Of a stretch of DNA of 22,007 nucleotides, positions 1 through 7,255 are shown piece by piece. Every line of letters starts with the position of its first letter. Within the stretch, counting starts at the first letter, position 1. This stretch comes from Bordetella parapertussis. GTDB taxonomy: Bacteria; Pseudomonadota; Gammaproteobacteria; Burkholderiales; Burkholderiaceae_D. A program made the translations under genes and the position numbers. Location of the stretch: positions 1 to 22,007 of the forward strand of contig CAMBJI010000003.1 of NCBI GenBank assembly GCA_945867725.1, given 5' to 3'. A model generated the notes under the pieces. The model saw only the letters and a list, made by a program, of their open reading frames with translations. It had not been told where the DNA came from and did not search any database.

Positions 1-180
1 GCTGTGTTCATCAATCGCATCATCGGCCACACGGCAGAACGCGTACAGCGCAATGGCGGGCATGCGCACGCGCTGCGGTAGCAAACTGCTGGCCGCGAAA
101 AAAGATTTCGATCCGCCGCGCATCAGTTCTTCACAGGCGGCCATATCGATAGATGGTATGTCGGTGTCTTTGTCAGGCAT
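1..180 (-). CDS. crtB: phytoene synthase, N-terminal part (runs off the window)
   Basis: Reading the minus strand from the ATG at 180 gives 60 codons with no stop before the window edge. The peptide has a short acidic N-terminus, then the motif GSKSFFAASSLLP, then YAFCRVADDAIDE. The latter contains the first Asp-rich motif (DD..D) that binds Mg-diphosphate in the squalene/phytoene synthase family. The enzyme joins two geranylgeranyl diphosphates head to head to give phytoene, the first committed carotenoid, at the membrane surface. Its start codon lies inside the end of crtI (8-bp overlap), so the two are probably translationally coupled and act in sequence. Only the first fifth or so of the protein is visible, so the C-terminal half and the second DxxxD motif cannot be checked. 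Confidence 0.9.
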   Translation of the reverse strand, partial: MPDKDTDIPSIDMAACEELMRGGSKSFFAASSLLPQRVRMPAIALYAFCRVADDAIDEHS

Positions 181-1648
181 CGGGCACCACCTCGGACATG
201 GCTTTTGCCGACATCAAAACACCGGGTACACCTGCGCCCGGGTGCGTCCCCGCGCCGACCATGTAAAGATTTTTTACATCTTCGCTGCGATTGTGTGGCC
301 TGAACGAGGCGCTTTGCAGCAGGATAGGTTCGAGGCCAAAGGCAGCGCCCTTGTACGACCAGAGATTGTCTTTGAAATCCTGCGGGGTCATGAGTCTGCT
401 GGTGACGAGGTGCTTACTCAGATCGGGCATGACGGTGCTTTCCAGATGATCCTGAATTTTCATCCGGAAGCGCTCGCCTTCTTGAGCCCAGTCGGTACCG
501 CTGCCCAGATGCGGCACTGGCGCGAGTACATAAAACCCATCATGACCGGCAGGTGCAACCGAGGGATCGCTTGCACTGGGGCGATGCAGATAGAGGCTGA
601 AGTCTTCAGCCAGATGCAAGTGCTTGAAAATATCGTCGAGCAGTTCGCGGTAGCGCGGCCCGAGCATGATCATGTGATGCGGCACATCGTCATAGATACG
701 GTTGGCGCCGAAATACCAGACGAACAGACTCATCGAGTATTTGCTGCGTTCGATTTTACGATCAGTCCAGTGGCGGCGATCTTTCGCATCAATCAGGTAA
801 CGATAGGTCCATGCGGCGTCGCCGTTGGAGATCACAATGTCGGCATCAAGCACTTCGCCATTTTCCAGCGTGACCCCGGTCGCCTTGCCGTTACTGACAT
901 TGATGCGCGTGACGGGTGCATTACAGCGCAGATTCACGCCGCGCTCTTCGAGCAAGTTGATCAGTCCGCGAACCAGCGACCCGGTACCACCCATCGCCCA
1001 ATGCACGCCCCAGCGCCGCTCAAGGGTATTGATCAGGCTGTAGACACGGGTCACGGAAAAAGGATTGCCGCCAATGAGCAGAGGATGAAAACTGAATACC
1101 TGACGCAGTTTCGGATCCTTAATATGTCGGGCAACGAGCGTGTACAAACTCTCCCACGCTTTCATGCGGATCATGTTTGGCAAAGCCGCTAGCAGATCGC
1201 CCACATTGTTAAACGGCATACCGCCCAGTTCTTCAAAACCAAGCTGGCAGGCTTGATCGGCGGCTGCCACGAACCGGTCATAGCCGGGCAAATCTTCTGG
1301 GCAGAAGCGCGTCACTTCACGACGCATCGTGGCTGGATCACCGCTGTAATCAAACCAGCTGCCGTCATCGAACCGTATCCGATAGAAGGGCTCTATCGGC
1401 TTGAGCGTGATGTGTTCGGAGAATTTTTTGCCGCACATCGCCCACAGCTCTTCAAGCAACTGCGGTGCGGTGATGATGGTGGGACCGGCGTCAAAGGTAA
1501 AGCCATCTTGACGGTGGACATAGGCACGACCACCGGGTGCATCCAGCTTTTCGAGGATTTGTACCTGATAACCTTTGCAGGAGAGTCGAATGGCTGCTGC
1601 CAGTCCGCCAAAGCCGCTGCCTATCACGATGGCTTTCGGCCTATGCAT
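173..1648 (-). CDS. crtI: phytoene desaturase (CrtI family)
   Basis: A 491-residue protein, the usual length for bacterial CrtI. The N-terminus has the dinucleotide-binding fold (IVIGSGFGG, residues 7-15) followed by an acidic residue and PGGRAYV, as in the CrtI/amine-oxidase FAD superfamily. The C-terminus ends with the family signature MVGAGTHPGAGVPGVLMSAK. The family introduces double bonds stepwise into phytoene to give neurosporene or lycopene. The number of steps cannot be told from sequence. CrtD (hydroxyneurosporene desaturase) is the main alternative, but direct coupling to crtB and the overall sequence favour CrtI. The ATG at 1648 follows a GGA ribosome site 7-8 nt upstream. It lies 8 nt after the puhC stop, so it belongs to the puh operon. 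Confidence 0.9.
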   Translation of the reverse strand: MHRPKAIVIGSGFGGLAAAIRLSCKGYQVQILEKLDAPGGRAYVHRQDGFTFDAGPTIITAPQLLEELWAMCGKKFSEHITLKPIEPFYRIRFDDGSWFDYSGDPATMRREVTRFCPEDLPGYDRFVAAADQACQLGFEELGGMPFNNVGDLLAALPNMIRMKAWESLYTLVARHIKDPKLRQVFSFHPLLIGGNPFSVTRVYSLINTLERRWGVHWAMGGTGSLVRGLINLLEERGVNLRCNAPVTRINVSNGKATGVTLENGEVLDADIVISNGDAAWTYRYLIDAKDRRHWTDRKIERSKYSMSLFVWYFGANRIYDDVPHHMIMLGPRYRELLDDIFKHLHLAEDFSLYLHRPSASDPSVAPAGHDGFYVLAPVPHLGSGTDWAQEGERFRMKIQDHLESTVMPDLSKHLVTSRLMTPQDFKDNLWSYKGAAFGLEPILLQSASFRPHNRSEDVKNLYMVGAGTHPGAGVPGVLMSAKAMSEVVPDA

Positions 1649-1656
1649 GGTATTTC

Positions 1657-2112
1657 CTATCGCAGGAGACGCGCGAACACGCCAATGTTGTTGGATCCGA
1701 ATGATTCCAGTGCAATCGAGGTACCCGTCGCCGGATCGCGCAAACTGAGTCTGCCGGCGTCGTGTGCAATCAGTTCGAAGGGTTGGTCTGCACCCATGCC
1801 CTGAAGGCGACGGCCACGCACCAACGCGCGCAGTGTGCCGCGAACAAACCCTTGCTCACCCTGAAAATTGTGCACGTCTGCGCCTGTGACTGCATCGATC
1901 ACTTGTATGGATCCATCCGGTTGGTCCACAAAGCGCAGCACGCGAATTTGCTCGGCGCGTGCGGTGATGTTGTCAGGCGCGGCGGGACCGATCCAACGAA
2001 CCAGAGCCACTAGCGTTAGGCAAGCGATGAAGAAAAGTACGAATCCATGCCCTGAGTTAAAGAGCAGGCGATCCGACCCAGCTTTCCAGTCCAGTGAGGT
2101 TGAGGTTTTCAT
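1657..2112 (-). CDS. puhC: photosynthetic complex assembly protein PuhC
   Basis: A 151-residue protein with a short cytoplasmic N-terminus, one hydrophobic segment at about residues 22-42, and a periplasmic beta-rich domain. Recognisable family features are LRFVDQPDGSIQVIDAVTG, a GEQGFVRGTLRALVRGRR stretch and the C-terminal IALESFGSNN.GVFARLL. PuhC is known from Rhodobacter to help organise the reaction centre-LH1 core and to be needed for normal phototrophic growth. It has no known enzymatic activity. The ATG overlaps the end of puhB by 4 bp (ATGA type), and crtI follows after 8 nt. Recognition comes from both the sequence and its position directly after puhA and puhB. Confidence 0.88.
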   Translation of the reverse strand: MKTSTSLDWKAGSDRLLFNSGHGFVLFFIACLTLVALVRWIGPAAPDNITARAEQIRVLRFVDQPDGSIQVIDAVTGADVHNFQGEQGFVRGTLRALVRGRRLQGMGADQPFELIAHDAGRLSLRDPATGTSIALESFGSNNIGVFARLLR

Positions 2113-2771
2113 CGTGCGAATACACCATCAGGCATACGTACCGGGATCCGAGCTTCGCGAAGATCGGGCGTGGTGGCGACTTCGACCATACGTTTCTCCC
2201 AAGCGTCGTACAGCAAAGAGCCGACCTCTTGCGCATTGGCGATGCAGCGCAATGCAGGCTGTGGCTGGGTGATACGCCAAGCGCGCGCATGGGGCCACAG
2301 ATGCAGATAAGCGATGCGATCGTCACCTTTGAGTTCGAGCGCGATTTCACCAAAGCCTTTGCCTTGATCGCGGATTTGCGCGGTCTTTATCCACCGATGC
2401 GGCAGATTGAAGGTCAGCGTGAGCACGATACCGATACGCATGACCACGCGCCGGTTCGTGATGGTGTACATCGAGGTGCTGGCCGACAGCCAGGCCGTCA
2501 ATGCCAACAATGACAGCGCTACCGTGGCTAGGACCGCACTGATGCTGAGTGCGCTCAGATTGACCATCAGGCCCAAGGAAGCATCCCAGATCATGATCGC
2601 TTGCAGGGCAATCATGAGGAAGAAATAAATCGCCAGTCGTTTGACATGAAAAGCATCAACCGCCAGCATTTTCCAGTCGGGGCTGCCCTGCCAGAGGATG
2701 CGCTCGCCGGCGGGCAGGGCCTCGGGGAGGCCCGGCGCCGCTTCGAACTCATGTTCGTGATGCGGTTTCAT
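2109..2771 (-). CDS. puhB: photosynthetic complex assembly protein PuhB (bacterial PH domain, membrane)
   Basis: A 220-residue membrane protein. The N-terminal stretch ends in GERILWQGSPDWK, the typical opening of bacterial PH-domain membrane proteins. Hydrophobic segments follow at about 44-62 and 78-96, with a third possible stretch between them. The PH-like strand motif YTITNRRVVMRIG comes next, then the KTAQIRDQGKGFGEIALEL region. PuhB is known as a reaction-centre assembly factor that forms dimers and interacts with the H subunit. The start overlaps the puhA stop by 4 bp and the end overlaps the puhC start by 4 bp, so translation is coupled through puhA-puhB-puhC. No truncation is seen. 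Confidence 0.9.
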   Translation of the reverse strand: MKPHHEHEFEAAPGLPEALPAGERILWQGSPDWKMLAVDAFHVKRLAIYFFLMIALQAIMIWDASLGLMVNLSALSISAVLATVALSLLALTAWLSASTSMYTITNRRVVMRIGIVLTLTFNLPHRWIKTAQIRDQGKGFGEIALELKGDDRIAYLHLWPHARAWRITQPQPALRCIANAQEVGSLLYDAWEKRMVEVATTPDLREARIPVRMPDGVFAR

Positions 2772-3532
2772 ATCAAGGGTTCCTGACGTTCCGGCGTCGC
2801 GTACAGCGTACCTGCGCCATAGTAAGCAGAGATTTTTTCTTCTTCGAGCATGGTGATTTGATCAGCATTGCGCAGACCCGGCACGTCGGAGAATTGATGC
2901 GCCAGAATCGCGTGTACCTTCACTTGGTCTTTCGTGATGCGCGCAAAGGGTACCGGCAGCATGACGGTACGGTCCGAATCATTGAGCTTGACTTCAATGT
3001 AGCGGAACAACATTTCCGAGCGATCCATCCACAGTTCGCTGACGGTGCCAGCGACTTCATCATCATCTCCCACCACCGGCAGGCCGCGCGGATCATTGTC
3101 CTGCGTAGCGACACCGTATTCAGGCTGAGTACGCAGCGGAACAATCTTCGCTTCGCCTTCGGGTGTGTGATCGGGTACATCGGCACGATTGGCCCAGGAA
3201 CCGGGGCCTACGCCAGCGAGCAGCGGGTTACCCGTCGGCTCGATCGGCGCGCCAAAGAAGCGATGGCGTGGTGTGGCTTGCAAAAACTCTGGCGGCTGCA
3301 GGGGGTAAGGCATGACCACCTCATCACCATTGGCAAGCAGATAGGTTTTGGGTGATGGTATGGGCGGCCAGCCGTCCATTTTTACGGGGGGCGTGCGACC
3401 GGAATCCAGCGGATAACCGTCGCGGTGACCTTCTTGCACGAGGTAATACACCAGCCCGAAAAAGAAAATCCAGAACAGATACAGCACAAGCTGTGCCACA
3501 TCGACGTATTGGGTGATGGCCATTGTTTCCAT
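2768..3532 (-). CDS. puhA: photosynthetic reaction centre H subunit
   Basis: A 254-residue protein matching the family length. A single membrane helix lies at about 12-32 (aromatic and Leu rich), followed by GHRDGYPLDS and the proline-rich linker, then a cytoplasmic PRC-barrel domain (about 145-245) with KVHAILAHQFSDVP near its end. The H subunit caps the L/M core on the cytoplasmic side. It stabilises the quinone site and guides protons to QB. The ATG at 3532 was preferred to the internal ATG nine bases later because a strong AGAAGGAG ribosome site lies 7 nt upstream. The gene heads the puhABC(crtIB) group and is preceded by a 194-bp gap with a stable stem-loop. Confidence 0.96.
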   Translation of the reverse strand: METMAITQYVDVAQLVLYLFWIFFFGLVYYLVQEGHRDGYPLDSGRTPPVKMDGWPPIPSPKTYLLANGDEVVMPYPLQPPEFLQATPRHRFFGAPIEPTGNPLLAGVGPGSWANRADVPDHTPEGEAKIVPLRTQPEYGVATQDNDPRGLPVVGDDDEVAGTVSELWMDRSEMLFRYIEVKLNDSDRTVMLPVPFARITKDQVKVHAILAHQFSDVPGLRNADQITMLEEEKISAYYGAGTLYATPERQEPLI

Positions 3533-3538
3533 GATGCG

Positions 3539-3547
3539 TCTCCTTCT
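3539..3547 (-). promoter_or_regulatory. strong ribosome binding site of puhA
   Basis: On the minus strand AGAAGGAGA sits 6-7 nt before the ATG at 3532. It fixes the upstream of two possible puhA starts. It is the best Shine-Dalgarno in the operon, as expected for a subunit made in stoichiometric amounts with the reaction centre. Confidence 0.75.
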
Positions 3548-3554
3548 TTACGTT

Positions 3555-3579
3555 GGGCCCGGAGCAAACAACCGAGCCC
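3555..3579 (-). other. stem-loop in the lhaA-puhA intercistronic leader
   Basis: On the minus-strand transcript GGGCUCGG (3579-3572) pairs with CCGGGCCC (3562-3555), giving 8 bp with one G-U pair around a 9-nt loop. It stands just before the puhA ribosome site and has no U-tract after it. An mRNA-stability or processing element, like the intercistronic hairpins of puf operons, therefore fits better than a terminator. The remaining 194-bp gap (3533-3726) shows no convincing gene and only a weak TTGACT box (3631-3626). Confidence 0.5.
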
Positions 3580-3726
3580 GGGGAACTGCATTTAGTGTCT
3601 ATCGAATTACGTCATAAAGTACTCGAGTCAATTTGCCAGCGAAAGCGGCTCAAAGAGCAAGGCTTACGGATGGCTGATGCCCTGATGCTTGATGCGGTAA
3701 ATCTTTACTGCGGTCATTCACGCGGA

Positions 3727-5157
3727 CTAACCGGGGAACTCGGCCAGTCCGAACTTCTGTTGCGGCTGCCTTGGTAGTGCATCGCGCCGCACCAGCGGAC
3801 CAATGGCCACCAACACGCCAAACAGCAAATACATCTCTAAGTGATACACAAAGCTGTAACCGGTGACGGGAGAGATCAGAGCCTCGCCCAACCATCCCGC
3901 ATTGGCCAGTGCCCCAATCACGTCCTTGATCAGGCCGCCTGCCGCAATCGATATCCCGGCTGCGGTGGCTTGCACCGCGCCCCAGGCGCCCAGTGCCAGA
4001 CCCGCGTCTTCACCCTGCGCCAGGCCCATGGCCATGGTTAGCGTGCCGACTGAAAACAATCCGCCGCCCACGCCAATCAAAAAAGCGCCGGCCCGAAACA
4101 TGTTGGGCGCATCCAGCGCTGCCGAAAAAATCACCAATGCAAAGGCGGGTAATCCTGCCAGTGCGCCCATGGCAGCAAGCCGAACCGGATCCACACCGCG
4201 GGTGAGCAACTTCGCTGCAACGCCGAATGCCAGCAGCGCGCCACACGCGGTGATCGCGGTCAGCAGACTGGTTGCGCCCACGCCCAAATGCAGTACCTGT
4301 CCGCCATAGGGTTCGAGAATGATGTCCTGCATATTAAAAGCGCAGGTACCGACGCCCACCGTCCACAAAAATCGTTTCACCCCAGGGCGGCTGGCAAAGG
4401 CGCGCCAGTGCGTGCTGAAATCCTCCGAGTCATTGACCTGCCGCGCCCGATCCCGGTTTATTGCCTCCTGCCGCCACAGCGCGTTCAGGTTCAACCAGAT
4501 CACGGCGACCGCCGAGCCTTGTACGACCTGAATCAGGCGCAGCGGACTGAAATCCGCCAGCAGCCAGCCGAAAATGGCACTGCTCCCGACCAGTCCCAGC
4601 AGCAACATCGAATACATTAGCGCCACCACGCGTGGCCGCGACTCGGGCGCCGCCAAATCGGTGGCCAGCGCCAGACCGGCGGTCTGGGTGATCTGCATAC
4701 CTGCCCCCACCAAAAGGAAGGCTAACGCTGCGCCGACGCGGCTGACCCACAGCATGCCCGGCTGTGGTTCGCTCAGTGCCAGCAATCCAAAGGGCATGAT
4801 GGCCAAACCACCGAAGAGCAGCAGGCTGCCTATCCACAAATACGGTAACCGTCTTAAGCCCAATACCGAACGGTGGGTGTCCGAGCGAAATCCAATGAGC
4901 GCCCGCAGGGGTGCAAACACCAAAGGCAGCGCCACTGAGAGGGCAACCCACCAAGCGGGCACACCCAGTTCGACGATCATTACCCGGTTCAGCGTGCCGA
5001 CCAGCAGCGCGGTCGCCAGACCGATCGATAGCTGGAACATGGACAGGCGCAGCAGCCGCGATAGCGGCAGATCCGGTGTTGCCACATCGGCAAAAGGCAT
5101 CCACCGCGTGCTCATCGAACGCGTTAAATTTCGGGTGTATTGCATCAACAGCTTCAT
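3727..5157 (-). CDS. lhaA: LH1 assembly protein LhaA (PucC family, MFS-like)
   Basis: A 476-residue polytopic protein with about 12 hydrophobic segments spread over its whole length. It has MFS-like loops such as LIGFRSDTHRSVLGLRRLPYLWIG and the family stretch NMQDIILEPYGGQVL, which is diagnostic for the PucC/LhaA/BCH2 family. Family members are required for assembly of light-harvesting complexes, probably by delivering bacteriochlorophyll or the polypeptides. The position immediately upstream of puhA indicates LhaA (LH1) rather than PucC (LH2). The ATG at 5157 is preceded by GGGAG. An in-frame TTG at 5178 and an ATG at 5145 are alternatives. It is the first gene of this minus-strand unit within the window and lies about 40 nt downstream of a predicted transcription start. 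Confidence 0.9.
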   Translation of the reverse strand: MKLLMQYTRNLTRSMSTRWMPFADVATPDLPLSRLLRLSMFQLSIGLATALLVGTLNRVMIVELGVPAWWVALSVALPLVFAPLRALIGFRSDTHRSVLGLRRLPYLWIGSLLLFGGLAIMPFGLLALSEPQPGMLWVSRVGAALAFLLVGAGMQITQTAGLALATDLAAPESRPRVVALMYSMLLLGLVGSSAIFGWLLADFSPLRLIQVVQGSAVAVIWLNLNALWRQEAINRDRARQVNDSEDFSTHWRAFASRPGVKRFLWTVGVGTCAFNMQDIILEPYGGQVLHLGVGATSLLTAITACGALLAFGVAAKLLTRGVDPVRLAAMGALAGLPAFALVIFSAALDAPNMFRAGAFLIGVGGGLFSVGTLTMAMGLAQGEDAGLALGAWGAVQATAAGISIAAGGLIKDVIGALANAGWLGEALISPVTGYSFVYHLEMYLLFGVLVAIGPLVRRDALPRQPQQKFGLAEFPG

Positions 5158-5202
5158 GCCGCTCCCATGGCTGGGCAAATTGCCTGCATCATTTATGAAA
5201 GT

Positions 5203-5231
5203 ACTCTAGAGCGGCTCGCTTGGACTGTCAA
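5203..5231 (-). promoter_or_regulatory. predicted sigma70-type promoter of the lhaA-puh-crt operon
   Basis: On the minus strand a perfect TTGACA (5231-5226) is followed by a 17-nt spacer and TAGAGT (5208-5203, four of six consensus bases). The predicted start near 5196 leaves a leader of about 40 nt before the lhaA ATG. The -35 box lies inside PpsR-like site A, the classic place for repression. Confidence 0.55.
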
Positions 5232-5243
5232 CTAAAGTTTACT
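5226..5243. promoter_or_regulatory. PpsR/CrtJ-like operator, site A
   Basis: TGTCAACTAAAGTTTACT matches the PpsR/CrtJ consensus TGT-N12-ACA at five of six fixed bases. It has a good internal dyad (GT.AACT..AGTT.AC). It overlaps the -35 box of the lhaA promoter. PpsR is the aerobic repressor of photosynthesis genes in many purple bacteria. Assignment is by motif and context only. Confidence 0.5.
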
Positions 5244-5250
5244 CATTATA

Positions 5251-5268
5251 AGTAATTTTAGATTGACA
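5251..5268. promoter_or_regulatory. PpsR/CrtJ-like operator, site B
   Basis: AGTAATTTTAGATTGACA also matches TGT-N12-ACA at five of six fixed bases and is similar to the reverse complement of site A. It is separated from site A by 7 bp, close to the spacing of paired CrtJ/PpsR sites described for bchC-type promoters, which allows cooperative binding. It contains a TTGACA pointing rightwards, towards the candidate small RNA. Confidence 0.45.
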
Positions 5269-5296
5269 CATGGGCTGGAATCGCTGATGCTCATCC

Positions 5297-5363
5297 CGTG
5301 CTGCGTTGCGGCACGTGCTGTAGCTCTATCTCCTCTTCTAGGCGCCTGCGGGCGCTTTTTTTT
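5297..5363 (+). ncRNA. candidate small RNA divergent from the photosynthesis operon
   Basis: A rightward TTGACA (5263-5268) is followed 17 nt later by a weak -10 (GATGCT, 5286-5291), giving a predicted start near 5298. The transcript would have a hairpin (CGTGCTGC, loop GTT, GCGGCACG at 5297-5315), then a single-stranded pyrimidine-rich linker with TCTCCTCTTCT (5329-5339, anti-Shine-Dalgarno like). It would end at the intrinsic terminator 5340-5363, about 66 nt in all. No open reading frame of note lies in it. The terminator is otherwise unexplained, because no plus-strand gene precedes it. It could instead be a remnant of a gene lost when the photosynthesis cluster was placed here. Confidence 0.35.
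5340..5363 (+). terminator. intrinsic (rho-independent) terminator
   Basis: AGGCGCC pairs with GGCGCTT around a TGCG tetraloop (7 bp, one G-U), and eight T residues run from 5356 to 5363. It works only in the plus direction, since there is no T-tract on the other strand. It separates the control region from argS. Confidence 0.7.
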
Positions 5364-5453
5364 GCAGTCAACCTGCCGCGCTGTCGCGGGTGGTCAGCAA
5401 GCCGGAATGTCTATTGTCGTTTTCAGAACTGCAAAAGGGCGGCATGGGCCCGC

Positions 5454-5459
5454 TATAAT
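5454..5459 (+). promoter_or_regulatory. predicted -10 box of argS
   Basis: A perfect TATAAT stands 47 bp before the argS ATG. No good -35 is found at 16-18 nt (GCAAAA at 5431-5436), so strength is uncertain. The box lies after the terminator, so argS appears to be transcribed independently. Confidence 0.45.
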
Positions 5460-5505
5460 CAGCGCTTTGTCAGCGCATTTGCGCGACGCATACGATCCCC
5501 CGCCC

Positions 5506-7242
5506 ATGCATCCCCGACACAAAGAGCAGATTGCGGCACTTTTTTCCGAAGTTGCAGCGCTCGTACTCGCTGGAACTGACCTTGCCATTCCCGACATCAC
5601 ACTGGAGCGACCGCGCGATCCCTCCCATGGCGACTTTGCTTGCAATCTCGCGATGCAGCTCGCTCGCGCGCTGAAAAAAAATCCGCGCGAACTGGCGCAA
5701 CAATTCGCCGAAGCGCTGATAGCGCATCCGGCGCGGCAGGGTTTGATTGATGCGGTTGAAGTGGCCGGCCCCGGCTTTATCAATCTGCGTGTGGCGCTGT
5801 CGGTAAAACAAGATGTGATTCGCCGCGTATTCATTGACGCGCAATGTTTCGGTCGCACTAACGATGGCAAAGATCACAAGGTACTTGTTGAATTTGTCTC
5901 CGCCAATCCGACCGGACCACTGCATGTGGGTCATGGACGTCAAGGCGCGTTGGGCGATGCCATCTGTGCGCTGCTTGAAGCGCAGGGCAACGCAGTGTTG
6001 CGCGAGTTTTATTACAACGATGCTGGTGTGCAGATCGCAACGCTGGCCACGTCGGTGCAATCGCGTGCGAAGGGCAGTAAGCCGGGTGATGCTGACTGGC
6101 CCGAATCAGCCTATAACGGCGACTACATTGCCGACATTGCAGCCGATTTTCTAGCAAAGAAAACCGTCTCTGCAGCCAATGGCGAGCCGGTGACAGCCAG
6201 CGGTGATATCGAGGATCTTGAATCCATACGTCGTTTCGCGGTGACTTATCTGCGTCACGAGCAGGATCTCGATCTGCAAGCATTCGGCGTGCGCTTCGAT
6301 AATTATTATCTTGAGTCTTCACTCTACAGTGATGGCAAGGTCGAGGCCGCCGTTGCGGCGCTCAAGAAAGCAGACAAGACCTTCGAGCAAGATGGCGCGC
6401 TCTGGTTACGCAGCACCGATTATGGTGATGACAAAGACCGTGTGATGAAAAAATCCGACGGTACTTATACGTACTTCGTACCCGATGTCGCTTATCACAT
6501 CACCAAATGGCAGCGCGGTTATACCAAGGTCATCAACGTGCAGGGCAGCGATCACCACGGCACGATTGCACGCGTGCGCGCCGGCTTGCAGGCCGCCGGT
6601 CAGGGCATACCGGAGGGGTATCCGGATTACGTGCTGCACAAAATGGTCACCGTGATGAAAAACGGTGAGGAAGTCAAAATCTCCAAGCGTGCGGGTTCCT
6701 ATGTCACGCTGCGTGACTTGATCGAATGGTCGGCTGGCGATATCAAGGATGCTGACGGAAAGCGTGATCTGACGCGCGGCCGTGACGCGGTAAGGTTCTT
6801 TCTCATCTCGCGCAAGGCCGATACCGAATTCGTTTTCGATGTCGACCTCGCATTGGCGCAGTCGGACGAAAATCCTGTTTATTACGTACAGTATGCCCAT
6901 GCCCGAATTTGCTCGGTATTGGCGCAATGGGGTGGCGACGAAGCCCCATTGAAGCAGGTTGATCTGTCGCCATTGGTGGCACCGCGCGAGGCATCGTTGA
7001 TGGCCAAAATTTCGGACTATCCCGATATGCTAAAAAAAGCCGCTGAAGAACTCGGGCCACATCAAATCGCGTTTTATTTGCGCGATCTCGCAGGCGAGTT
7101 GCACAGCTACTACAATGCAGAACGCGTGTTGGTGGATGACGTCGCGCTCAGAGAAGCGCGCCTTGCGCTGCTGCTGGCAACACGTCAGGTATTGGCCAAT
7201 GGATTGGAACTGATCGGTGTCTCGGCACCGTCCCGTATGTGA
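5506..7242 (+). CDS. argS: arginyl-tRNA synthetase
   Basis: Class I aminoacyl-tRNA synthetase that charges tRNA-Arg in the cytoplasm. The 578-residue product starts at the ATG at 5506. The reading frame stays open for 81 codons further upstream, but that part resembles no ArgS N-terminus and contains the terminator and TATAAT. The N-terminal Add-1 domain spans about 1-110. The HIGH signature appears as HVGH (140-143) within [20 protein letters not shown]. The KMSKS-like loop is KISKR (391-395). The C-terminal alpha-helical anticodon-binding domain ends the protein with the DALR-type [12 protein letters not shown]. Length is normal and no damage is seen. The next gene starts 13 nt downstream, suggesting co-transcription. 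Confidence 0.96.
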   Translation: MHPRHKEQIAALFSEVAALVLAGTDLAIPDITLERPRDPSHGDFACNLAMQLARALKKNPRELAQQFAEALIAHPARQGLIDAVEVAGPGFINLRVALSVKQDVIRRVFIDAQCFGRTNDGKDHKVLVEFVSANPTGPLHVGHGRQGALGDAICALLEAQGNAVLREFYYNDAGVQIATLATSVQSRAKGSKPGDADWPESAYNGDYIADIAADFLAKKTVSAANGEPVTASGDIEDLESIRRFAVTYLRHEQDLDLQAFGVRFDNYYLESSLYSDGKVEAAVAALKKADKTFEQDGALWLRSTDYGDDKDRVMKKSDGTYTYFVPDVAYHITKWQRGYTKVINVQGSDHHGTIARVRAGLQAAGQGIPEGYPDYVLHKMVTVMKNGEEVKISKRAGSYVTLRDLIEWSAGDIKDADGKRDLTRGRDAVRFFLISRKADTEFVFDVDLALAQSDENPVYYVQYAHARICSVLAQWGGDEAPLKQVDLSPLVAPREASLMAKISDYPDMLKKAAEELGPHQIAFYLRDLAGELHSYYNAERVLVDDVALREARLALLLATRQVLANGLELIGVSAPSRM

Positions 7243-7255
7243 GCAGGGTGTGAAC

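Noticed and set aside
53..1192. Long plus-strand open frame of 379 codons opposite crtI
   Set aside because: The minus strand encodes a clear CrtI with FAD motif and C-terminal signature. The opposite frame has no recognisable domain and no upstream signals.
3553..3777. Plus-strand 74-codon frame in the lhaA-puhA gap
   Set aside because: It overlaps the puhA leader hairpin and the lhaA end, has no ribosome site and no recognisable features.
5263..5505. 81-codon N-terminal extension of argS
   Set aside because: The added part covers a terminator and the TATAAT box and does not resemble ArgS. The ATG at 5506 gives a standard N-terminus.
5158..5505. tRNA gene as the source of the orphan terminator
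   Set aside because: No cloverleaf, T-arm GTTCRA motif or acceptor CCA could be found before the terminator on the plus strand.
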